Assembly (NCBI RefSeq): GCF_000169195.2
Contig: NC_016023.1
Location: 2,604,001 to 2,668,000, forward strand
Length of the DNA: 64,000 nucleotides
Direction: 5' to 3'
Source of the DNA: Heyndrickxia coagulans 36D1
Lineage (GTDB): Bacteria > Bacillota > Bacilli > Bacillales > Bacillaceae_C
Every line of letters begins with the position of its first letter. Positions within the stretch are counted from its first letter, which is position 1. Position numbers and translations under genes: made by a program. Below are positions 1-12,302 of this stretch, one piece after another. The notes under the pieces are model-generated. The model ran no database searches, had not been told where the DNA came from, and saw only the letters and a program-made list of their open reading frames with translations.

Positions 1-180
1 ATGAACAAGAAAAATCAAATTTTTTTAGCAATCCTTTTAATTTTGAGTGTGGCAGGTTTCATTGCCAACATGATCGTTGGCCCTGCTCCCCGCTGGATTA
101 AGGCATACAATTTGTTAGTAGTCCTTGCCTGGGGTGTGTGGATTTTTCGCACAGGAAAAGAAAAAGGCCGTTATTGGTAA
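1..180 (+). CDS. small hypothetical membrane protein (59 aa)
   Basis: An ATG at the first base opens a 59-codon frame ending in TAA at 178-180. The protein starts with Lys/Asn, then has a hydrophobic stretch at about residues 8-27 and a second at about 38-48, and ends in a basic Lys/Arg tail, so it is probably a two-span membrane peptide. The window begins at the start codon, so the ribosome binding site is not visible and the true start could be further upstream. I do not recognise a family. A weak palindrome followed by T's near 303-320 may end its transcript. Confidence 0.55.
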   Translation: MNKKNQIFLAILLILSVAGFIANMIVGPAPRWIKAYNLLVVLAWGVWIFRTGKEKGRYW

Positions 181-302
181 ACCTGAATTCGTTACGATTA
201 ACAAACGTTGATCCTATATGGGTGGTCATGATGCTATCTTAAGAGCCTTTGCCAAAATGCTATATCTCCTGGCATCCGTGACTGGATGATCAGCGCAATT
301 TT

Positions 303-320
303 AAGAGGCCTCTCTTTTTT
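303..320 (+). terminator. weak candidate terminator
   Basis: The short perfect palindrome AGAGGCCTCT is followed by a run of T's. The stem is short with almost no loop, so this is weak. The rest of 181-503 shows no convincing coding frame. Confidence 0.3.
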
Positions 321-503
321 TCGCTACGGGGAAATCTGTAAATTCACCACAGCAATGTAAACGAATGCGAAATCAATTGAGGGTCAGGGGGGATTGCGGG
401 GAAAAGGAGGTGGGATCGGGATCATCGTAAGAAGGATTCATCCTCCTCAATAGAAGTTTTCCCCATCAAAAAAGAGCCCCTGGAAAAAGATATAAAACTT
501 TTG

Positions 504-1667
504 TCAAGAAACAATCCTGTTTTTGGATTGAATAGTGTTTATTACATTGATAAAATCTTTGATCGTTTCCTTCCAAGTAACGGTGTTTAAATGTGCCTGT
601 GCGTTCTTAACCGTTTCCGCGATATGCCCTGGATGGCTGATCGCATTTTGGAAGGTTTGGAAAAGACTTTGCTCATCAAGATGACAAAATAAAGCACAAT
701 TCTCTGGCATGAAGCTTCGGCCCGTACCTTCATAGAAATCGATAACCGGCAAACCGCTGCTCATCATTTCATAGGGCACAAGAGAAAAATTGGTCATCGA
801 TGGTGCAATGCCAAAATCCGATTTGAGATACAGCTCGTGCAATTCTTTTTTCGTCAGCTGGCCAAGATTCTTACCGTTGATAAATTGCGCGGATTGATCG
901 GTACCGAAATAGACAATATCCAGCTGATATCCGTGTTTTTGGCAAAGCTTAAGAAAATTATTGAGAACGATCTGAATAGTGATTGGTGCTCTTCGTGGAC
1001 TGTCCCATTTTGTATAGACTGCAATTCTGAATTCCTTTTTTTTCTTATAATCCAGGAAGTTTCTCGGGTGGAAGGGATATTGTTCCATGTCAACCGGAAA
1101 ACGGATCACATCAAGCGGACTTTGCACCCGGCATTCTTTTTCAATCATCTCGGCACACCAAGGTCCGAGCGAAACCATATGTAATCCTAATTCATAGGTC
1201 TTCTTCGCAAGATAATACCGATCGCCAAATGGGTAAAAATAAGGTTCATAATCCTGAACAAAATACATCTTGTATCCGGGTTTGTCTTTAAAAACATAAA
1301 CCGATTCCCAGAGTGTCCCTATCCAAATATCTGACTGATGGGTCTTCAATGCGCTCACATCAAGACAGGTACCCTGATACCCGGCGTAATTAAACTCAGC
1401 GTTTATCTCCATCGCTTTCCGCGGTTGGGAAAAATAACTTAAATAGTAAACCTGGAAACCAAGTTTGCTGAGTTCCGTACCTAAATGCAGCATCGTCGTC
1501 TGTCCGCCGTCATAAGGAATAATCCCGGTTGTGACAAAGGTAATCGACTTCGGCCGGTGCGGCAACGCTTGTTTTACTTGTTTGAAATTAAAATACTGGA
1601 TAATATCATCATATACATGGATGTCTCCCATCGAAACAGGTGGAAACGGTGTGGCAATAGGTTTCAT
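504..1667 (-). CDS. WsaF-like glycosyltransferase (GT4-type, rhamnosyltransferase family)
   Basis: This is a 387-aa soluble protein resembling the WsaF family, sugar transferases that extend rhamnan-type surface glycans. The N-terminal half has the glycine turn YDGGQTT at about residue 55 and the family-like motif YFVQDYEPYFYPFG near residue 140. The C-terminal half is a Rossmann-like nucleotide-sugar domain with the stretch SDFGIAPSMTNFSLVPYEMM, typical of the GT4 donor-site helix, followed by SSGLPVIDF. I chose ATG 1667 (AGGAG lies 11 nt upstream); an in-frame TTG two codons earlier is also possible. It stands alone without other glycan genes, so its acceptor is unknown. Its AT-rich composition and position next to eroded genes suggest an accessory, possibly acquired gene. 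The WsaF call is from motif recall. Confidence 0.75.
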   Translation of the reverse strand: MKPIATPFPPVSMGDIHVYDDIIQYFNFKQVKQALPHRPKSITFVTTGIIPYDGGQTTMLHLGTELSKLGFQVYYLSYFSQPRKAMEINAEFNYAGYQGTCLDVSALKTHQSDIWIGTLWESVYVFKDKPGYKMYFVQDYEPYFYPFGDRYYLAKKTYELGLHMVSLGPWCAEMIEKECRVQSPLDVIRFPVDMEQYPFHPRNFLDYKKKKEFRIAVYTKWDSPRRAPITIQIVLNNFLKLCQKHGYQLDIVYFGTDQSAQFINGKNLGQLTKKELHELYLKSDFGIAPSMTNFSLVPYEMMSSGLPVIDFYEGTGRSFMPENCALFCHLDEQSLFQTFQNAISHPGHIAETVKNAQAHLNTVTWKETIKDFINVINTIQSKNRIVS

Positions 1668-2003
1668 GAACAATCACTCTCCTAGATGGATCCATAGTTT
1701 TTATCTATATATATCTCAACTTATATACCACTTTTTTCCGTACCATAAACCTATATTTCCGAGAGGTCGTGCGGTTTACTTTGAAATAAGTAAAAACACC
1801 GCATATTTTATAAGAAATCTGAAATAGGAAGAAACATTCAGTAAAAATAGGCATTATATTGGGAGGATTATTTGTTTTCCGGCTGCCAAGCATAGGAGGA
1901 GCAAATAACCCTTTTTAAAGTATCCGCCAAAATAAACGTCAAAACCTCTTGCAATAGCGGCATGGCTGCGGACGAAATATCTCCATAAATGCTTAGCTAG
2001 TAA

Positions 2004-2159
2004 AGGATTGCTTGGTCGACGATTACAGTTATTTCTGTTCTTTGTAGTGCAGCATGCGTGGGGACAGCAGGAACTGGATGTGCAGCCTGTATATACCTAG
2101 CAGCTGGAGCATCCGGTGGTACTATTGGTTGGTCCTGTAGGCAAGGCTCTTGGTATTAA
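2004..2159 (+). pseudogene. possible remnant of a Cys/Gly-rich secreted peptide (bacteriocin-like)
   Basis: An open frame after the stop at 2001-2003 reads a hydrophobic stretch (ITVISVLCSAACVG), then Gly/Ala-rich sequence with spaced cysteines (TGCAACIYLAAGASGG, IGWSC), ending in RQGSWY and TAA at 2157-2159. It carries five cysteines in about 35 residues and is followed within 10 bp by a strong bidirectional terminator. There is no ATG, GTG or TTG start in frame and no clear ribosome binding site, so it is either the 3' piece of a decayed gene or a chance frame. The composition recalls Cys-rich bacteriocins such as the halocin C8-like group, but I cannot assign a family. Confidence 0.3.
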
Positions 2160-2167
2160 AAAACATT

Positions 2168-2199
2168 AAAACTGAAACCGGCATCCGGTTTCAGTTTTT
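2168..2199. terminator. strong bidirectional terminator
   Basis: The arms AAAACTGAAACCGG and CCGGTTTCAGTTTT flank a three-base loop, with A's on one side and T's on the other. It can end the regulator/membrane-protein unit on the minus strand and anything arriving on the plus strand, which implies a transcribed unit just upstream at about 2000-2160. Confidence 0.85.
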
Positions 2200-2562
2200 C
2201 TTAGCAACAATAGTCATGGTAAATGACAATGTAATAATGATGAAACTGATTAACAAAATAATTAAGTTGCTTATCTGTACTTTTAGTGTGAATTGGCTTA
2301 ATATAAAAAATACTATCAAATAGAGAAGGATGAAAAAGTAAGTGTAGTTTATGGTTTTTCTTTTAATGAATTTTGCTCTCTCATCGTGTTTATTTATATG
2401 AGGATATACATACCACACATTAAATGAGAGAACAGAAAGCGACAACGTTAATAAAGCGTTAAAATTTAAGCCATATTTTGTTTTGAAAGACAAGATTAAG
2501 AGTCCTATCGTGACGATGAGAAAAAAGAAACTACATATAAGTAACATTTTTCGATTAGACAT
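2191..2562 (-). CDS. hypothetical four-span membrane protein partnered with Xre regulator
   Basis: This 123-aa protein has four hydrophobic segments at about residues 7-25, 34-53, 72-92 and 97-117, so it is an integral membrane protein. Its ATG directly abuts the TAA of the upstream Xre gene (TAAATG), with a GGAGGAG ribosome site inside the end of that gene, so the two are co-transcribed and probably translationally coupled. Small Xre regulators encoded just ahead of a 4-TM protein are common in Firmicutes, where the membrane protein often modulates the regulator or shares its function. I do not know the specific function. It ends at the bidirectional terminator at 2168-2199. Confidence 0.7.
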   Translation of the reverse strand: MSNRKMLLICSFFFLIVTIGLLILSFKTKYGLNFNALLTLSLSVLSFNVWYVYPHINKHDERAKFIKRKTINYTYFFILLYLIVFFILSQFTLKVQISNLIILLISFIIITLSFTMTIVAKKN

Positions 2563-2769
2563 TTATAACTCCTCCTTTTCATTAAGTGTAAAAATATCCT
2601 CCACTTTCATATTAAAAATCTTAGCAATTTTTAATGCCAATGGCAGGGAAGGGTTATATTTACCTTTTTCAATGGAAATAATGGTTTGTCTCGACACGTT
2701 TAGTTCTTTGGCCAACTTTTCTTGAGAATACCCAAATTCAGACCGTATTTCAGGTAGGTTATTTTTCAA
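2563..2769 (-). CDS. Xre-family helix-turn-helix transcriptional regulator
   Basis: This 68-aa protein is essentially a single HTH_3 domain. The helix-turn-helix lies at about residues 14-35 ([20 protein letters not shown]), followed by the typical [19 protein letters not shown] and VEDIF segments. This matches the short YgzD/YozG type of Bacillus regulators that pair with a membrane protein. The start ATG at 2769 is preceded by a GGAGATG-like site. It probably autoregulates the two-gene unit; no operator is identified. Confidence 0.85.
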   Translation of the reverse strand: MKNNLPEIRSEFGYSQEKLAKELNVSRQTIISIEKGKYNPSLPLALKIAKIFNMKVEDIFTLNEKEEL

Positions 2770-2869
2770 ACGTAGGCATCTCCTTTCAAAAGGTAAAGCA
2801 TACTTAACGTAAAGTCTCCTTTACTGTCAAATACATTATACATTTTTAAATAAAATATGCAACTGTTAT

Positions 2870-3610
2870 TTTAAAGGGTGTGTGCACTGTATGGATCTGA
2901 TTGAACCAGGAGCTCATTCTGGAGTTTGATTCAATGTGAAAACCGTCTATGGAGGCTAGGGGAAAGCAGAGATCGGTTAATCCCAACAATCCGGGGAGAA
3001 AAAGTTATTATCCTCTTCTTGTGTTTGAAGGGAAGTCACGTCTTTGTTTAATCTCAAGGGGTACTCGGTTTTGCAGAAGAGACCTATCAGTTGCTTTCTC
3101 CCTATTACCATTCGTTATGCTCTTTTTGACAAAGGGGTTGGGGAGATGATTTCTACAGTTAGTGGGAAAACTGTAGGATTGGTTATACCGTAAACGGAGG
3201 TGGACTTCAAAACCTAAAAACGATGATTCATCGTGAATCCGCTATGTTGACGACGAATTGACCGTGTTGGACGGAAAGGCTGTATATGATCAGGTGAATT
3301 TCTGGAAGAAGCCCCCAAGAAGGTTTTGGCCATTCGTAATGCCAAAGTATGAGAAAAATCAGCTTCAAGTTGTGATCCTCTCTGGAAATTTGAAGCAATT
3401 GTCACAAGGATGGACTGGGAACTTCTATACCAGAGGGCTTGCGTGGAAAACGACATCAAACCGTCAAAATATGGATTCTCGATGGATAAGATTTCAACGC
3501 AAGAACAAGCCGTAAAAACGAGAAAAGTTTGCACACATGGTCATTTTATCGTCTGTCTCAATTCAGTGAATATAAAGCAAAATGAGTTGGATTAAGGCTG
3601 AACATGTTAA
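2870..3610 (+). pseudogene. eroded coding DNA (unidentified gene fragments)
   Basis: No intact gene spans this stretch, but protein-like pieces appear in shifting plus-strand frames. Around 3058-3115 one frame reads LGFAEETYQLLSPYYHS, and after a frame change the next reads FDKGVGEMISTVSGKTVG, ending at a TAA near 3190. Around 3260-3340 a frame reads VYDQVNF then EEAPKKVLAIRNAKV and stops, and from about 3410 another reads MDWELLYQRACVENDIKPSK and continues through SMDKISTQEQAVKT. Frame switches at uneven intervals suggest decaying genes of foreign or prophage-like origin. I do not recognise the parent families. Confidence 0.4.
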
Positions 3611-4055
3611 TCCTGTCTATATAAGTTAAACCTGCTCTCGAATTGTTCCGAGAGAAATAAGGCAAATGACCGTAAATATGATTGCAAATGCAACTCCGGA
3701 AACACAGAGATTTAGTTGGTGCAATGAATATTCGATATGCGCCTGTAGTTGGTGGTAATAGCCAATCAGCCTAAGATGCTATACGCGCTGTCATAGGAAG
3801 GGTAATGAGTTGAAGGGTGTCAAACAGAAATGGACTGCGAACGCTTAGCCATTTTAAGCATTCCACTCGTCACATCATAAAATGTAGGGATTGCGGCTTT
3901 AGTCATGGGAATCTCAAAAAATAGGCTGAATCTTATTATTTTTTGTCCGTCCGGTTTTCGCAATAAAGCCGCAATGTATGTTTGTCCTGTCTTATTTTGT
4001 AGAAGGAACTGGAGGTGGCCGGTTTCAAATTTACCAACGAATTTCAAAAAAACTA
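3611..4055. other. AT-rich region upstream of rRNA operon, no gene supported
   Basis: A minus-strand open frame at 3820-4215 overlaps both rRNA promoters and has no plausible ribosome site or domain, so I do not call it. A short plus-strand piece around 3717-3772 (LVGAMNIRYAPVVGG) looks like another gene remnant. Confidence 0.4.
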
Positions 4056-4084
4056 TTGCACAAATGCTCACGACATGATATATT
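4056..4084 (+). promoter_or_regulatory. rRNA operon promoter P1
   Basis: TTGCAC at 4056-4061 and TATATT at 4079-4084 are separated by 17 bp, a sigma-A layout. Tandem promoters are usual for Bacillus rRNA operons. Confidence 0.6.
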
Positions 4085-4118
4085 AATACTCGTCCGATAG
4101 CGAACAAGCAACATAACG

Positions 4119-4147
4119 TTGACAAGCTATCCGGCATTTGATATAAT
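4119..4147 (+). promoter_or_regulatory. rRNA operon promoter P2, perfect sigma-A consensus
   Basis: TTGACA at 4119-4124 and TATAAT at 4142-4147 with a 17-bp spacer are an exact consensus. It lies about 95 bp before the 16S 5' end and 63 bp downstream of P1. Confidence 0.85.
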
Positions 4148-4242
4148 AGAAAAGTCGCAGTCATAAAGATGCGACACAGATTGTTCCTTGAAAACTGGAC
4201 AAAACGAAACGTCAAATTCTTTTTGAGCTTTTATCAAACATC

Positions 4243-8893
<4,651 letters not shown>

Positions 8894-9025
8894 AACAGAA
8901 AAGCGGAGGTGCCTTGCCAAAGGCGCTGGAGCTGGACAATTCTCAAAGTTAGAAACCAAAGCTATTCTCCGTTTACAGTTTTTTCTCCTATCCGGTTTTC
9001 AGGGAACACATCCCAAAATTATACA

Positions 9026-9144
9026 GGTCCGGTGATAATGGCGGAAAGGTCACACCCGAACACATCCCGAACTCGGAAGTTAAGCTTTCCAGCGCCGATG
9101 GTAGTTGGGGGTCTCCCCCTGCGAGAGTAGGACGTTGCCGGGCC
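9026..9144 (+). rRNA. rrf: 5S ribosomal RNA
   Basis: The core CACACCCGAACACATCCCG, GGAAGTTAAGC and GAGAGTAGGACG are present. The ends GGTCCGG and TGCCGGGCC pair as the terminal helix. It lies 132 bp after 23S and immediately before the tRNA cluster. Confidence 0.93.
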
Positions 9145-9151
9145 ATAATAC

Positions 9152-9224
9152 GGAGGATTAGCTCAGCTGGGAGAGCGTCTGCCTTACAAGCAGAGGGTCG
9201 GCGGTTCGATCCCGTCATCCTCCA
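9152..9224 (+). tRNA. tRNA-Val (anticodon TAC)
   Basis: The acceptor arms GGAGGAT/ATCCTCC pair fully and the anticodon loop is CTTACAA. No 3' CCA is encoded. First gene of a cluster in B. subtilis trnB order. Confidence 0.96.
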
Positions 9225-9392
9225 TTTTTATGCCGTTCCGATTCAGGTGCAACCGGCTTTCCATCGGAAGGTTGGGGATACTGGCTTGTGACCGGCACCA
9301 TACTTCCCGGGAATCTTAAAAATAGATATGTACATATTTAACCCAATATAGTATAATTCTCTTTGTGACAAGTAATGTCGTTATCGGAATAT
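9225..9392 (+). other. 168-bp gap where trnB encodes tRNA-Thr; no tRNA here
   Basis: In the B. subtilis trnB order tRNA-Thr lies between Val and Lys. Here no cloverleaf with TTCGA-type T arm and TGT anticodon can be folded. The gap holds a candidate -10 TATAAT near 9350 but no clear -35. All other intergenic gaps in the cluster are under 30 bp. Confidence 0.6.
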
Positions 9393-9468
9393 GAGCCATT
9401 AGCTCAGTTGGTAGAGCATCTGACTTTTAATCAGAGGGTCGCAGGTTCGAATCCTGCATGGCTCACCA
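9393..9468 (+). tRNA. tRNA-Lys (TTT)
   Basis: Acceptor GAGCCAT/ATGGCTC, anticodon loop CTTTTAA, CCA encoded. Confidence 0.96.
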
Positions 9469-9475
9469 TTTATCC

Positions 9476-9557
9476 GCGGGTGTGGCGGAATTGGCAGACG
9501 CACCAGACTTAGGATCTGGCGCCGTAAGGCGTGGGGGTTCGACTCCCTTCACCCGCA
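9476..9557 (+). tRNA. tRNA-Leu (TAG)
   Basis: Class II tRNA with long variable arm, acceptor GCGGGTG/CACCCGC, anticodon loop CTTAGGA. CCA not encoded. Confidence 0.95.
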
Positions 9558-9572
9558 CTGTTTACATGATAT

Positions 9573-9647
9573 GCGGAAGTAGTTCAGTGGTAGAACATCA
9601 CCTTGCCAAGGTGGGGGTCGCGGGTTCGAATCCCGTCTTCCGCTCCA
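9573..9647 (+). tRNA. tRNA-Gly (GCC)
   Basis: Acceptor GCGGAAG/CTTCCGC, anticodon loop TTGCCAA, CCA encoded. Confidence 0.96.
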
Positions 9648-9656
9648 TTTTATCCC

Positions 9657-9742
9657 GCCGGGGTGGCGGAATTGGCAGACGCACAGGACTTAAAATCCTG
9701 CGGTAGGTGACTACCGTACCGGTTCGACTCCGGTCCTCGGCA
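9657..9742 (+). tRNA. tRNA-Leu (TAA)
   Basis: Class II tRNA, acceptor GCCGGGG/CCTCGGC with a G-T pair, anticodon loop CTTAAAA. CCA not encoded. Confidence 0.95.
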
Positions 9743-9759
9743 TCAGTACCATGACAAAT

Positions 9760-9833
9760 GCGCCCATAGCTCAATTGGATAGAGCGTTTGACTACGGATC
9801 AAAAGGTTAGGGGTTCGACTCCTCTTGGGCGCG
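9760..9833 (+). tRNA. tRNA-Arg (ACG)
   Basis: Acceptor GCGCCCA/TGGGCGC, anticodon loop CTACGGA. The A34 is the usual TadA target (inosine). CCA not encoded. Confidence 0.95.
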
Positions 9834-9846
9834 CTTATTCCTTTTT

Positions 9847-9923
9847 CGGGAAGTAGCTCAGCTTGGCAGAGCACATGGTTAGGGACCATGGGGTCGCAGG
9901 TTCAAATCCTGTCTTCCCGACCA
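9847..9923 (+). tRNA. tRNA-Pro with AGG anticodon
   Basis: Acceptor CGGGAAG/CTTCCCG and anticodon stem CATGG/CCATG are intact. The loop reads TTAGGGA, giving anticodon AGG, where the B. subtilis counterpart in this cluster position has TTTGGGA (UGG). CCA is encoded. The rest of the molecule is normal, so this is a single change at position 34. Confidence 0.93.
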
Positions 9924-9936
9924 TGAAGATCATAAC

Positions 9937-10012
9937 GGGGCCTTAGCTCAGCTGGGAGAGCGCCTGCTTTGCACGCAGGAGGTCAGCGGTTCGATCCCGC
10001 TAGGCTCCACCA
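9937..10012 (+). tRNA. tRNA-Ala (TGC)
   Basis: Acceptor GGGGCCT/AGGCTCC, anticodon loop TTTGCAC, CCA encoded. Confidence 0.96.
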
Positions 10013-10036
10013 ATCCACCAAACAGAGTCAAATAAC

Positions 10037-10110
10037 GGCGGCGTAGCTCAGCTGGCTAGAGCGTACGGTTCATACCCGTGAGGTCGGGGGTTCGATCCCC
10101 TCCGCCGCTA
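10037..10110 (+). tRNA. tRNA-Met (CAT), elongator
   Basis: Acceptor GGCGGCG/CGCCGCT with a G1-T72 wobble, anticodon loop TTCATAC. Cluster position and body match the B. subtilis elongator Met tRNA. CCA not encoded. Confidence 0.88.
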
Positions 10111-10123
10111 TATTTTGTATATC

Positions 10124-10200
10124 GGACCTTTAGCTCAGCTGGTTAGAGCAGACGGCTCATAACCGTCCGGTCGTAGGTTCGAGTCCTACAAGGTCCACCA
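10124..10200 (+). tRNA. tRNA-Ile2 (CAT, lysidine type)
   Basis: Acceptor GGACCTT/AAGGTCC, anticodon loop CTCATAA. The body matches the B. subtilis trnB Ile-CAU tRNA, which TilS modifies to read AUA. CCA encoded. Assignment rests on similarity, since Met and Ile2 share the CAT anticodon. Confidence 0.82.
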
Positions 10201-10218
10201 TTTTTTATTTTTTCATAC

Positions 10219-10311
10219 GGAGGAATACCCAAGTCTGGCTGAAGGGATCGGTCTTGAAAACCGACAGGCGGGTTACACCGCGCGGGGGTTCGAATCCCTC
10301 TTCCTCCGCCA
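10219..10311 (+). tRNA. tRNA-Ser (TGA)
   Basis: Class II tRNA, acceptor GGAGGAA/TTCCTCC, anticodon loop CTTGAAA, CCA encoded. Confidence 0.95.
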
Positions 10312-10328
10312 TTTCATTATTTTATCAT

Positions 10329-10402
<74 letters not shown>

Positions 10403-10404
10403 TT

Positions 10405-10477
10405 GGTCCCGTGGTGTAGCGGTTATCACGCCTGCCTGTCACGCAGGAGATCGCGGGTTCGATTCCCGTCGGGACCG
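10405..10477 (+). tRNA. tRNA-Asp (GTC)
   Basis: Acceptor GGTCCCG/CGGGACC, anticodon loop CTGTCAC, only 2 bp after the fMet gene. CCA not encoded. Confidence 0.95.
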
Positions 10478-10485
10478 CTTGTTTT

Positions 10486-10561
10486 GGCTCGGTAGCTCAG
10501 TCGGTAGAGCAAAGGACTGAAAATCCTTGTGTCGGCGGTTCGATTCCGTCCCGAGCCACCA
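10486..10561 (+). tRNA. tRNA-Phe (GAA)
   Basis: Acceptor GGCTCGG/CCGAGCC, anticodon loop CTGAAAA, CCA encoded. Confidence 0.96.
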
Positions 10562-10583
10562 TTGGTTTCAATGAAAAATATAT

Positions 10584-10657
10584 GGCGGTTGTGGCGAAGT
10601 GGTTAACGCACCGGATTGTGGCTCCGGCATTCATGGGTTCGATTCCCATCATCCGCC
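10584..10657 (+). tRNA. tRNA-His (GTG) with one acceptor mismatch
   Basis: The extra G-1 opposite C73 and the GTG anticodon identify His. The acceptor 5' GCGGTTG faces CATCCGC, leaving a T5-T68 mismatch; the B. subtilis sequence has A68 here. CCA not encoded. Confidence 0.92.
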
Positions 10658-10664
10658 CTTTGCT

Positions 10665-10738
10665 GCGGGTGTAGTTTAGTGGTAAAACCACAGCCTTCCA
10701 AGCTGTTGTCGTGGGTTCGATTCCCATCACCCGCTCCA
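10665..10738 (+). tRNA. tRNA-Gly (TCC)
   Basis: Acceptor GCGGGTG/CACCCGC, anticodon loop CTTCCAA, CCA encoded. Confidence 0.96.
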
Positions 10739-10742
10739 CTTT

Positions 10743-10816
<74 letters not shown>

Positions 10817-10821
10817 TATAT

Positions 10822-10896
10822 TCCGCAGTAGCTCAGTGGTAGAGCAATCGGCTGTTAACCGATCGGTCGTAGGTTCGAATCCTACCTGCGGAGCCA
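10822..10896 (+). tRNA. tRNA-Asn (GTT)
   Basis: Acceptor TCCGCAG/CTGCGGA, anticodon loop CTGTTAA, CCA encoded. Confidence 0.96.
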
Positions 10897-10899
10897 TAT

Positions 10900-10991
10900 G
10901 GAGAAGTACTCAAGTGGCTGAAGAGGCGCCCCTGCTAAGGGTGTAGGTCGCGATTAGCGGCGCGAGGGTTCAAATCCCTCCTTCTCCGCCA
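10900..10991 (+). tRNA. tRNA-Ser (GCT)
   Basis: Class II tRNA with long variable arm, acceptor GGAGAAG/CTTCTCC, anticodon GCT, CCA encoded. Confidence 0.95.
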
Positions 10992-10996
10992 TTTCC

Positions 10997-11068
10997 GGCC
11001 CGTTGGTCAAGCGGTTAAGACACCGCCCTTTCACGGCGGTAACACGGGTTCGAATCCCGTACGGGTCA
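10997..11068 (+). tRNA. tRNA-Glu (TTC)
   Basis: Acceptor GGCCCGT/ACGGGTC, anticodon loop CTTTCAC. Last tRNA of the cluster. CCA not encoded. Confidence 0.95.
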
Positions 11069-11079
11069 TACTGGTCACG

Positions 11080-11115
11080 AAGCTGTTCCGGAAACTTCCG
11101 GAGCAGCTTTTTTTG
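11080..11115 (+). terminator. rrn-trn operon terminator
   Basis: The arms AAGCTGTTCCGGAA and TTCCGGAGCAGCTT are followed by a T run, 11 bp after tRNA-Glu. Confidence 0.9.
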
Positions 11116-11193
11116 CGCGTTTTTTCACTTCTGCAAACCTCTTCAGGACTTCACCCAGGCTACGGGTCCGTTAAAGTATGATAGAAAAAACGC

Positions 11194-11235
11194 AAAAACA
11201 AACGGCGGAGTGCAACACTCCGCCGTTTGTTTTTA
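11194..11235. terminator. terminator after menA (bidirectional)
   Basis: The arms AAAAACAAACGGCGGAGTG and CACTCCGCCGTTTGTTTTT form a near-perfect hairpin that includes the menA stop codon. It can also block read-through from the tRNA operon. Confidence 0.9.
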
Positions 11236-12156
11236 AATAAAATGATCGATCAAAAAGCTGATGGATAAAAGCACCCCGAAAATGGTGTTTGTCTGTGCGG
11301 TTGCTTTCATGGCAGGCAGCATTTGCAACGGTTCACTTTTTCCAATAAAGCCTTTAATGGCCCGGACCGGTTTCGGTGTGCTGACAAAAACGAGCAATAC
11401 CCACGGGGTTACAACACCGAACAAAACGAGCCCGGCCATCCAGAGATAGGAAAGGGCAAACATTGCGGCCAGAAGCAGGATGGCTCCTTTCCGGCCGAGC
11501 AGAATGGCGATTGTTTTTCTGCCATTTGCTTTATCGCCGTCCAGATCGCGGATATTATTCGACAGCATAATGGCACCGATTAAAATCATAATCGGAATCG
11601 AAATAAATACAATCGGCCATGTGATCGTTTTTGTCTGGATAAAAAACGATATTAATATAATAATTACACCCATAAAAAAGCCGGAAATCAGTTCGCCAAG
11701 CGGCGTCGATGAAATTGGAAAAGGCCCTGCAGTGTAAAGATAAGCAACAAGCATGCAGACAGTGCCGATTACAGCGATCCACCAGGAACTTTGCGAGCAA
11801 ATGTAAACGCCGATCAGCATGGCTGCGCCGAAAAAAGCAAAGGCGAGGTGGAGCACCGTTTTCGGTTTGATGCCGTTTCTGACGATTGCCCCGCCGATCC
11901 CGACGGAATGCTCGGTATCAAGGCCGCGTTTGTAATCGTAATATTCATTAAACATATTGGTTGCTGCCTGAATTAACAGGGTTGCAACCAGCATTGCAGC
12001 AAACAGCAGCAGATTGATGCGGGCAATGCCCAAAGCTAGTACTGTCCCGAGAATGACAGGCACAAAACCGGCCGTTAAAGTATGGGGCCGTGTTAATTGC
12101 CACCAGATCCGCCAGCCTTTGTCAGGGCCGATTGATGGAGAAGATTGCGCATTCAT
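11233..12156 (-). CDS. menA: 1,4-dihydroxy-2-naphthoate polyprenyltransferase
   Basis: This 307-aa UbiA-family integral membrane enzyme attaches the polyprenyl tail to DHNA, giving demethylmenaquinone. The first aspartate-rich motif is NMFNEYYDYKRGLDTE near residue 68 and the second is NNIRDLDGDKANGRKT near residue 198; both bind the Mg-prenyl-diphosphate. About eight hydrophobic spans follow a short polar N-terminus with the typical start W-x-L-T-R-P-H-T-L-T. The ATG at 12156 follows GGAGAGTAAGAAG. It is divergent from menF, as in B. subtilis, so the late membrane step and the early soluble steps flank a shared 245-bp control region. Confidence 0.95.
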   Translation of the reverse strand: MNAQSSPSIGPDKGWRIWWQLTRPHTLTAGFVPVILGTVLALGIARINLLLFAAMLVATLLIQAATNMFNEYYDYKRGLDTEHSVGIGGAIVRNGIKPKTVLHLAFAFFGAAMLIGVYICSQSSWWIAVIGTVCMLVAYLYTAGPFPISSTPLGELISGFFMGVIIILISFFIQTKTITWPIVFISIPIMILIGAIMLSNNIRDLDGDKANGRKTIAILLGRKGAILLLAAMFALSYLWMAGLVLFGVVTPWVLLVFVSTPKPVRAIKGFIGKSEPLQMLPAMKATAQTNTIFGVLLSISFLIDHFI

Positions 12157-12302
12157 CTTCTTACTCTCCTTTTATGCTATTCTTATATAAATATGGCGAA
12201 ATTAGTACATTTAAAGTTTAGGGAAATCAGGCCCATGTGTCAATGTATTTGGTTGGCAATCTTATTTTAAGCCGTTTTGCTGAATTTAACCGGCAAATTT
12301 TA

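Noticed and set aside
1-4200. Complete insertion sequence or prophage
   Set aside because: No transposase, integrase, terminal inverted repeats or attachment duplication could be identified.
3820-4215. 131-codon minus-strand frame
   Set aside because: It covers both rRNA promoters and has no ribosome site or recognisable domain.
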